Of a DNA stretch of 6,277 bases, positions 1 through 5,742 are shown in pieces. Made by a program: the position numbers and the translations under genes. Numbering within the stretch: position 1 is the first letter of the stretch; every line of letters begins with the position of its first letter. Location of the stretch: positions 1 through 6,277 of the forward strand of contig CALKMQ010000121.1 of NCBI GenBank assembly GCA_938092125.1. The letters are read 5' to 3'. Origin of the DNA: an uncultured bacterium. Lineage in GTDB: Bacteria > Fidelibacterota > Marinisomatia > Marinisomatales > UBA1611. Under the pieces are notes generated by a model, which searched no databases, was not told the DNA's origin, and saw only the letters and a list, made by a program, of their open reading frames with translations.

Positions 1-251
1 CGATCTTTTTTTCTTAAAACTTCTATCTCTTTTCGATGCTTTCGAAATCTAGGAAAAAATTTTTCTGCTTGCTCAACCTCTAAATCAAGCTCGCTAGTCA
101 ACTTCCATATCATCATAGATTCCATCTCTTTTCTATTACCAAGATTAAAAGCAGAGTCAAGTTCAGTCTCAACTATCTCTGGTCTCTGTGAATAGGTGTC
201 TTTTGCTAGACCAAATACTAAAATTAAGAACAATATTCTCATAAAAACCAT
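1..251 (-). CDS. Spy/CpxP-like exported protein, probable 'sensor of ECF-type sigma factor' (3' end missing)
   Basis: This gene runs off the left edge, so only the first 83 residues are visible. It opens with a signal peptide: a short N-region with Arg5, a hydrophobic run at about residues 6-16, and a likely cleavage near TYSQ (19-22). The mature part is helical and charged. Residues 46-70 include MMIWKLTSELDLEVEQAEKF, followed by FPRF and a basic/acidic helix. This matches the 'hxLtxxLxLtxxQAxxFxP' helix-turn of the LTXXQ/Spy/CpxP/ZraP family, found in Bacteroidota as periplasmic proteins encoded after ECF sigma genes. The probable role is as an envelope stress or metal sensor, or a periplasmic chaperone. 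The start at 251 shares a base with the preceding stop (TAATG). An ATG at 242 gives a cleaner signal peptide (MRILFLILVFG) and lies 11 bases after an AGAAGGG, so either start is possible. It is the last visible gene of the sigma operon. The family call rests on a short motif, and the ligand is unknown. Confidence 0.72.
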   Translation of the reverse strand, partial: MVFMRILFLILVFGLAKDTYSQRPEIVETELDSAFNLGNRKEMESMMIWKLTSELDLEVEQAEKFFPRFRKHRKEIEVLRKKD

Positions 252-655
252 TACCCTTCTATATCTTTACTTAAAAAACTACTATAATAAATCAATTCAC
301 CAAGGTCAAAATTAACTGTTTCTTCAATGAGGAATAGTTCGAAATCAACTTCATCTACATCAACAAGAACATCGTTAACATTATAACGTCCATTATCAAA
401 ACCTTGATAATAGGAAACCATATCTAAGGTATCATATTGAAAATTAGAATTATCCAATTGAATTAAAGTAATTAACGAAATAAAACTCACAAAAACGAAA
501 GCTCTAATTCCAGACTGAAATCTTTTTTTCCTAAATGACTCAATCCTTTGTCTTTTCTTTAGTGATACTATAAAGTTTAAGGAATCTATTTCCCTTATTT
601 TAAAACTAGATAATTTTAAAAGTTTTTTTTCAAAATTATTCATCAATGAGATCAT
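251..655 (-). CDS. Small single-pass membrane protein, putative anti-sigma factor of the adjacent ECF sigma
   Basis: I do not recognise this 134-residue protein from its sequence. Residues 1-51 are strongly basic (14 Lys/Arg against 4 Asp/Glu). One hydrophobic segment at about 52-67 (AFVFVSFISLITLIQL) should cross the membrane. The remaining 67 residues are strongly acidic (16 Asp/Glu, 2 Lys/Arg). By the positive-inside rule the N-terminus is cytoplasmic and the acidic tail is periplasmic. That topology, and its place between an ECF sigma gene and a Spy-like gene, suggests an anti-sigma factor that holds the sigma at the membrane. It has no Cys or His, so it cannot be a zinc-binding (ZAS) anti-sigma factor. 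The start at 655 overlaps the sigma gene by 20 bases; an in-frame ATG at 643 would reduce this to 8. Neither has a good ribosome-binding site, so translational coupling is likely. The gene is well supported; the function is inferred from context. Confidence 0.7.
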   Translation of the reverse strand: MISLMNNFEKKLLKLSSFKIREIDSLNFIVSLKKRQRIESFRKKRFQSGIRAFVFVSFISLITLIQLDNSNFQYDTLDMVSYYQGFDNGRYNVNDVLVDVDEVDFELFLIEETVNFDLGELIYYSSFLSKDIEG

Positions 656-1160
656 CTTTTAACTTTTTAAGTGCATGATGAAAATTAACTTTAGCTGTTC
701 CTTCTTTCATGCCTGTGATATTTGATATTTCACGAAAAGAGAACGAATTAGTCAGCCTTAAAATAACAACCTTTCTTTGCTTTTTTGGCAACTTAGAAAT
801 AGAATTCCAAAGCTCTTTGCGTTCCCATTCAGCTTCATTTACTTGATCATATTCACCTTTGTCTGGTATTTGGTCAAGATGTAATAAGCTCTTCCATTTA
901 TTTCTTGTAATCCATGAATTTGCGGTATTTGCGTTAATTCTATATAAATATGTGGAAAAATTTGAGTCATGTCTAAAATTTTTAAGATTATTATATAGTT
1001 TCATGAAAACATCCTGCGCTAAATCTTCTGCTGCCATTTCATCTCTTGTAATTTTCATAAAAAAACCGAACACGTTATTTAAATTGTTTTGAATAAGTTT
1101 ATCGAATGCTTTATCATCACCATTTTGAAATTTTTCAATTAATTCGTTATCACTAAGCAT
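636..1160 (-). CDS. ECF-type RNA polymerase sigma factor (sigma-70 family)
   Basis: At 174 residues this has the usual ECF length and two-domain layout. Sigma region 2 covers about residues 7-88. It contains the core-binding and -10 recognition stretch AEDLAQDVFMKLYNNL (44-59) and FSTYLYRINANTANSWITR (68-86). A variable linker (about 89-115) follows. Region 4 (about 116-170) has the SKLPKKQRKVVILR lead-in, a helix-turn-helix at FREISNITGMKEGTAKVNFH, and a basic recognition helix. The protein would direct RNA polymerase to a small regulon, probably envelope-stress related given its neighbours. It is the first gene of a minus-strand operon with the membrane protein and the Spy-like protein. The ATG at 1160 gives the standard N-terminus; the bases before it are A/T only apart from one G and carry no Shine-Dalgarno core. 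ECF operons are often autoregulated, but I could not identify a matching promoter upstream. The subgroup is not assignable by eye. Confidence 0.95.
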   Translation of the reverse strand: MLSDNELIEKFQNGDDKAFDKLIQNNLNNVFGFFMKITRDEMAAEDLAQDVFMKLYNNLKNFRHDSNFSTYLYRINANTANSWITRNKWKSLLHLDQIPDKGEYDQVNEAEWERKELWNSISKLPKKQRKVVILRLTNSFSFREISNITGMKEGTAKVNFHHALKKLKDDLIDE

Positions 1161-1223
1161 ATCATTATTTAATTAGACTTATAAATTTAGAAAAGGTTAA
1201 AAAATTAATTCATATTTTTCGAT
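1161..1223. promoter_or_regulatory. Divergent intergenic region, likely promoters for the sigma operon and the helicase-nuclease
   Basis: These 63 bases separate two divergent start codons and contain only nine G or C bases. By position they must hold the leftward promoter of the sigma operon and the rightward promoter of the helicase-nuclease, unless one lies inside the opposing gene. TATAAA/TATAAG-like hexamers occur near 1180-1186 on both strands, but I find no convincing -35 partner at 16-18 bases, no Bacteroidota-type TTTG / TAnnTTTG pair and no clear ECF -35 motif. No Shine-Dalgarno core precedes either start codon. The promoter role is inferred from layout only. Confidence 0.35.
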
Positions 1224-4199
1224 ATGCATTTAAATAAAATATTAGAAATTGCAAACCCAAAACAACTGCAGGCTATAAAACACCCTCTTGCACCTTTAAT
1301 GATAATTGCGGGAGCTGGGACTGGAAAAACATTTACTTTAGAAAATCGAATAGTGTATATGATTCAAAAATACAATGTTGATCCAAAAAATATTCTTACA
1401 ATTACTTATACAGAAAAAGCAGCAAATGAATTAAAGTCCAGACTTCTTAAAAAAGTAGGGCAAAAAGCTCATCCTATGTTTGTTGGGACGTTTCATTCAT
1501 TTTGCTATAAACTAAAGAAAGACTTTTTTGCAGATACTGCAACCGCATCTGTTCTCATAGATGAGAGCGAGGCTGTTCACATGTTACTAGAACGTTATGA
1601 TGAGTTTTATCCACTTTTATCTGATGAATTTTCTCTTAACCCAAAGGCTGCTGTCATAGAAAGTTTTATACCTTTTTTTAATAGAATTAGAGATGAATTA
1701 ATAGATATAAAAACAATTAATTATAAAAATCTTGAAAAATTTTATGAAGATAATCAAGAATTATTCTTCCAACTAAAAGACCTATTACGCATCTATCCGA
1801 TTTTTCAAAAATGGAAAAAAGAAAATAATCTAATTGATTATAATGACATGATAAAGGATGCATACAATTGTTTAAAAAAGGATGAAGCAGTTCTTAAAAA
1901 AGTCAGAAGAAAGTTTAATCACATTATTATCGATGAGTTTCAAGATAATAATTATGCATTAAATGAAATAGCTAGACTTATATCTGGAGAAAATGAATCT
2001 ATTACAGTTGTTGGTGATGATGATCAAGTAATATATAGTTTTAGAGGAGCAAATGCATTCAACATATCGACATTTGAAAAAACTTATAAATCAAATAATC
2101 AATACAAAACGATTACTCTTGAAACGAATTATAGATCATCACAACCTATTTTAGATTTAGCCAACCACTCTATCAAAAACAATAAAGAAAGAAAAGAGAA
2201 ATCACTGTGGTCAAGTTCAACATTAAGTAACATAAAACCAGTTCTATTTAACGGTGAAAAACCTGATCAAATAATATTTATTTCTGATCAAATTACCCAA
2301 TTAAAAAAAGATTTTCAGTACAAAGAAATGGCCATTTTATGCAGAACTCATGAACAATCAATACAAATCATTGACCATCTAAACGCTTTAGGAATTCCAA
2401 ATCGTTCACCAAAAAGGAACTTATTTAATATTGGTCAAGTCAAGGACTTGATTTCATGGATTCAACTTATAACTAAAGGTAAATACTATGAGATTGCTCT
2501 TTTTAGAATATTAAAAAATAAAAGCGGATACGAAGTCGCTCATAACTTTTTTAATAAATCGAGGGTAGAAAACAGATTGGAAAAAGAGAACAAAAATACA
2601 AAAAATGGTAAAGTTTCAAATTACATTAATGAAATCAGTTCAATAATTGAATACTTTCAAAGTATAGCGCACAAAAGATCTGCTGGCGAAATTGTTTGGG
2701 AATTGTGTGAAAAATTAAAAATTTTAAAGAAAAAATCGCAAAGATACTTAATTCAAGATCAATACGAGATAATAAATGTCAGTTCTATAATATCAAATGC
2801 TCAAAAATTCTCAAACAACACCAGCAATAAAAAAATTGATAATATTTTCAGGTTTAATAGATTTCTTGAAGATATAATAAGCTCTGGTGGTCTACCATCT
2901 TTAGAACCGCCAATAAACAAGGAATATGATGCAGTTACTATTAATACAGTCCACGGTGTCAAAGGTGGTGAATTTGAAATAGTATTCTTACCATTTCAAC
3001 GGTCTGCAAGCTTCCCATTAAATTTCAAATCAGAAAAGAAAATAAAAAACCCGCCTGATATATTACTAAATTATGAAAATTATACAGACTTATCGCCTAA
3101 AGAACATCACTATCAAGAAGAACGAAGATTGTTTTATGTTGCCATCACTAGAGCTAAAAACTTATTGTATATTCTCGCTCCAACAAGAGCAACTTCTAAA
3201 TTTGTAAAGGAACTACCCGAAGAAATGATGGATAAAAAAACAACGAATAATCAAGAAAATAAACAGATATCACGTTCAGAGTTAAAAATAAAGTATTCAA
3301 AAATGATGCAGGATGCATTATCCGAGAATCAATACGCTATCATCAAAGAACTTGCTGATATTTTAATGATTATTGACAAACACGAAAATAATGAAAGCTA
3401 TGTTTTAAGCAACTCAGAATTACATCAACAGCTTAAGAGTGATTTAAAAGCTACTTTCACGCCTGAAATCCCGAATCAAATAAGTTTATCAGCTAGCGCT
3501 ATAGAAACATATTTAGCATGCCCATTAAAATATAGAATGGCAAAAATTGATAAAATTCCACAAACTTCCAGTAAACCAGAACTAGTTTTTGGAAATATTA
3601 TTCACAAAGTGTTACAGCGCTTTCATGAAGTGGATAAAGACCTTAATGAAAAGCGAGCTCTAAGGCTTTTAAATGAAGAATGGCAAAGTGGGATGTTTGA
3701 ATATAAAATCAGAGAAGAAAAGTTCAAAACGCAAGGCATTGAAATGTTAACTCATTATGTAAAAAGTATTATCAAGTCTCCGCCAAATGTAATTGCCACT
3801 GAGCTAAACTTCACCTTTCAATTAAATGACATTACCATAGCTGGTACTATTGATAGGCTTGATAAAGAGGATGGAATAGTTATTACAGATTACAAAACAA
3901 GCAAATCTTCAACCAAAGCAAAAACTAGTCTACAGCTAGCAATTTATTCTTTATACCTTGAACAAACAGAAGATCTAGTTCTTAAAGGGATACCTGAGAT
4001 ATCAAAACTTTACTTTTTGAGAGATATTGAAGACCCAATAAAAGAGCATGCTTTTTCTTTTGATGAATTACGCAATACAGAACAAAAAATAATAGAAGTA
4101 TCGACAGGTATACGAAAAAAGGATTTTAATCCAAAAAAAGGGAATCATTGTAATTGGTGCGATTATAAATACTTAGCTTGTCCCGTCTGGGAAGATTAA
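1224..4199 (+). CDS. UvrD/AddA-type SF1A DNA helicase fused to a RecB-like Fe-S PD-(D/E)XK nuclease
   Basis: This 991-residue protein should unwind DNA with ATP and cut it with a C-terminal nuclease, in double-strand-break resection or repair. The motor (about 1-655) shows all SF1A motifs: Walker A GAGTGKT (30-36), Ia TITYTEKAANELKSR (59-73), Ib VGTFHSF (87-93), Walker B IIIDEFQD (234-241), III VVGDDDQVIYSFRGA (262-276), IV LETNYRSS (299-306), V TINTVHGVKGGEF (572-584) and VI EERRLFYVAITRAK (632-645). A charged linker (about 660-750) leads to the nuclease (about 755-991). There I see SASAIETYLACPLKYR, His794, GTIDRLD (Asp877), ITDYKTSK (Asp889, Lys891) and the QLAIY motif (Gln904, Tyr908). 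Cys766, Cys976, Cys979 and Cys986 form a C-x209-C-x2-C-x6-C pattern as in the Fe-S nucleases of AddB and AdnB. Motif V has Gly582 where Leu is usual. It is a lone plus-strand gene, divergent from the sigma operon. The AddA-like motor plus AddB-like nuclease in one chain resembles mycobacterial AdnA/AdnB; no second subunit is in view. I give no gene symbol because family usage varies. Confidence 0.95.
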   Translation: MHLNKILEIANPKQLQAIKHPLAPLMIIAGAGTGKTFTLENRIVYMIQKYNVDPKNILTITYTEKAANELKSRLLKKVGQKAHPMFVGTFHSFCYKLKKDFFADTATASVLIDESEAVHMLLERYDEFYPLLSDEFSLNPKAAVIESFIPFFNRIRDELIDIKTINYKNLEKFYEDNQELFFQLKDLLRIYPIFQKWKKENNLIDYNDMIKDAYNCLKKDEAVLKKVRRKFNHIIIDEFQDNNYALNEIARLISGENESITVVGDDDQVIYSFRGANAFNISTFEKTYKSNNQYKTITLETNYRSSQPILDLANHSIKNNKERKEKSLWSSSTLSNIKPVLFNGEKPDQIIFISDQITQLKKDFQYKEMAILCRTHEQSIQIIDHLNALGIPNRSPKRNLFNIGQVKDLISWIQLITKGKYYEIALFRILKNKSGYEVAHNFFNKSRVENRLEKENKNTKNGKVSNYINEISSIIEYFQSIAHKRSAGEIVWELCEKLKILKKKSQRYLIQDQYEIINVSSIISNAQKFSNNTSNKKIDNIFRFNRFLEDIISSGGLPSLEPPINKEYDAVTINTVHGVKGGEFEIVFLPFQRSASFPLNFKSEKKIKNPPDILLNYENYTDLSPKEHHYQEERRLFYVAITRAKNLLYILAPTRATSKFVKELPEEMMDKKTTNNQENKQISRSELKIKYSKMMQDALSENQYAIIKELADILMIIDKHENNESYVLSNSELHQQLKSDLKATFTPEIPNQISLSASAIETYLACPLKYRMAKIDKIPQTSSKPELVFGNIIHKVLQRFHEVDKDLNEKRALRLLNEEWQSGMFEYKIREEKFKTQGIEMLTHYVKSIIKSPPNVIATELNFTFQLNDITIAGTIDRLDKEDGIVITDYKTSKSSTKAKTSLQLAIYSLYLEQTEDLVLKGIPEISKLYFLRDIEDPIKEHAFSFDELRNTEQKIIEVSTGIRKKDFNPKKGNHCNWCDYKYLACPVWED

Positions 4200-4203
4200 A
4201 CAA

Positions 4204-4638
4204 TTATTGTCTTATAAGCTGTAATTCAAGCAAACAATTTAATTTATTAGAAATAAGTTCTAATCTGTGAGGATTACCAATGTACTCAATAGATATTTCA
4301 CTAATTGAAGTGGTCTCTCCATTTAACAAAATATTAAATATCTCTGCTTCATTGGAGTTATAGAGAATAATAGTTGATGAATCTGCGGTTGATCCTAAGT
4401 AGTCTTTAATAATTAATGAGGTAAAAAGAGTGTCCTCACTAGTTGAACTAAAATCTAAATTCCAATTATAATTTTGGGTGTGATTTTCCGCATATAAACT
4501 CAAAGAAAAATAATCATCGTCATTCACAATGGCCGGAATATTTTCAAGAAGTCCATCATCATAATCTGGTGGTTCTATGCACCCACTAATTAACATGATG
4601 ATAAAATATGTAGAAATATTAGAAATATTCAATTTCAT
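4204..4638 (-). CDS. Small uncharacterised lipoprotein downstream of rmuC
   Basis: This 144-residue protein begins with a lipoprotein signal: Lys2, a hydrophobic run at about 11-18, and the lipobox ISGC with the acylated residue Cys20. The start of the mature chain is acidic and proline-containing (IEPPDYDDG). The rest is Ser/Thr/Asn/Asp-rich with alternating hydrophobic residues (for example FSLSLYAE, FTSLIIKDYLG and EISIEYIG), which suggests a beta-strand fold. I recognise no domain, and no catalytic motif is visible. The ATG at 4638 is one base past the rmuC stop, so the two genes are probably co-transcribed and translationally coupled. Its stop is only four bases from the convergent helicase-nuclease stop. 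Attachment to the outer or inner membrane cannot be decided; residue +2 after Cys20 is Ile, not the Asp that marks inner-membrane retention in E. coli. The gene and its lipoprotein nature are well supported; the role is unknown. Confidence 0.78.
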   Translation of the reverse strand: MKLNISNISTYFIIMLISGCIEPPDYDDGLLENIPAIVNDDDYFSLSLYAENHTQNYNWNLDFSSTSEDTLFTSLIIKDYLGSTADSSTIILYNSNEAEIFNILLNGETTSISEISIEYIGNPHRLELISNKLNCLLELQLIRQ

Positions 4639-4639
4639 A

Positions 4640-5734
4640 CTAAGTATCTTTTTGATTTAATAGTTGATCATTATTGCCTAATTGCAATTCAGATATTTTA
4701 TCCATTGGTTTTTCCAACCCCCTTAATCGAGGGCCTCTAAGTTCTTCATAATGGTTTGTTAGAGCACTCAGTGAATTACTCATTGCATTAATTTTTGATT
4801 TGTACTGCTCCCACTGTTTCCTAAAGACGCCAACTAACACTTGCATCTCCCCCGCTTTTTGTTCCATAGCAAAATTAGACACCGCCTGACGAACTAAGGA
4901 AAGTATAGCATAAAGCGTTATTGGAGAGCATAGGATAATTTTTCTTTCTAAAGAAAAATCAATTAAAGAATCATCTTCTTGATTTAAAAAAGAATAAATA
5001 CTTTCATTAGGTATAAATAATAAAACATAATCAACAGTTCCTCCTTCTATATCAATATAGGATCGATCAGAAACCTCTTTTATTCTATTTCTAACATCTT
5101 TTAAAAAAGCTTTTTTTTCTAATTCTTTTTCAGAGTCACTATCAACTTTGATATATTTTTCATAATGAGACAGTGGAAATTTGACGTCCATATTGATAAT
5201 TTTTTTATCTGGTAAAAAAAAGGTGAAGTCCGGCCTATTATTACCAGTTTGAGACTGTTGCTTGAAATTAATACCTTCTTTGAGTCCAATAAAATTTAAT
5301 ATATCCTCAACCATTCTTTCCCCCCATTGGCCTCTGGCTTGGGAGCTAGACAATATTTGACGCAGTCTAGATGTAGTATCTGAAAGATCTCCTACCGTTT
5401 TACGAGATTCTTCCATTTGCGATTTAAGCGCAACCGTATTTTCAGAAAGAGTGTTTAATCTTTCTTTCATTTCTTTAAGGCTTGTATCAATCAGTTCTTT
5501 TTTCTTATCTAGCTGATTGTCGGAGTTATTTAACAATGAAGAAAACTTTGATTCAGCTAGTTCTAAAAAAATTTTCTGACTATCGACTAAGACCTCATTT
5601 GATAAGTCACTAAAACTTTTTTTCAGTTCATCCTGATTTTGCTTTGTAGCGTCAAGCTCCTTTTGTCGTACATACCAAACAATAGCTCCCCCAAGAGCAA
5701 ATCCTAAAAAAAAATAAATTAAATCAAAAAGCAT
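4640..5734 (-). CDS. rmuC: DNA recombination protein RmuC
   Basis: The product is 364 residues counted from the ATG at 5734, somewhat shorter than E. coli RmuC. An N-terminal membrane anchor (about 3-21, FDLIYFFLGFALGGAIVWY) is followed by a long heptad-like coiled coil (about 25-130). The RmuC core then carries SSSQARGQWGERMVEDIL (129-146), RPDFTFFLPDKKIINMDVKF (167-186) and PLSHYEKY (187-194). Glu139, Asp169, Asp183 and Lys185 fit the restriction-endonuclease-like active site predicted for the family. Later conserved pieces are VDYVLLFIPNE (234-244) and ILCSPITLYAIL (267-278). RmuC limits recombination at inverted repeats in E. coli; its biochemistry is poorly defined. An in-frame TTG at 5746 would add four residues and overlap the preceding stop by four bases, but the ATG eight bases past that stop is preferred. 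It sits in an operon between the TldE-like gene and the lipoprotein. An A9 run at 5706-5714 lies in the anchor-coding part. Confidence 0.94.
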   Translation of the reverse strand: MLFDLIYFFLGFALGGAIVWYVRQKELDATKQNQDELKKSFSDLSNEVLVDSQKIFLELAESKFSSLLNNSDNQLDKKKELIDTSLKEMKERLNTLSENTVALKSQMEESRKTVGDLSDTTSRLRQILSSSQARGQWGERMVEDILNFIGLKEGINFKQQSQTGNNRPDFTFFLPDKKIINMDVKFPLSHYEKYIKVDSDSEKELEKKAFLKDVRNRIKEVSDRSYIDIEGGTVDYVLLFIPNESIYSFLNQEDDSLIDFSLERKIILCSPITLYAILSLVRQAVSNFAMEQKAGEMQVLVGVFRKQWEQYKSKINAMSNSLSALTNHYEELRGPRLRGLEKPMDKISELQLGNNDQLLNQKDT

Positions 5735-5742
5735 AACCTTAA

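Noticed and set aside
859..1092. A 77-codon open frame on the plus strand with hydrophobic and cysteine-rich stretches
   Set aside because: It lies wholly antisense to the well-supported ECF sigma factor, matches no family I know and has no ribosome-binding site; it is a reverse-strand shadow.
4115..4139. Hairpin GGATTTTAATCC flanked by A and T runs, a possible leftward intrinsic terminator
   Set aside because: The stem is only four or five A/T-rich pairs with a tiny loop, and the bases encode the KKDFNPKK stretch just before the Fe-S cysteines, so coding constraint explains it well enough.
3486..4196. The C-terminal four-cysteine nuclease domain taken as a Cas4-like CRISPR component
   Set aside because: The domain is fused in frame to a complete SF1A helicase, and the window holds no CRISPR repeats or other cas genes; the AddB/AdnB relation explains it better.
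5103..5116. Perfect 14-base palindrome AAAAAAGCTTTTTT
   Set aside because: It falls inside rmuC, encodes an ordinary Lys/Phe stretch (KKAFLK), and is made of homopolymer runs common in this AT-rich DNA.
5706..5714. A9 homopolymer in rmuC, considered as a phase-variation tract
   Set aside because: It encodes Phe residues of the membrane anchor (TTT codons on the minus strand); several A/T runs of seven or eight occur elsewhere in the window, so one run of nine is not convincing.
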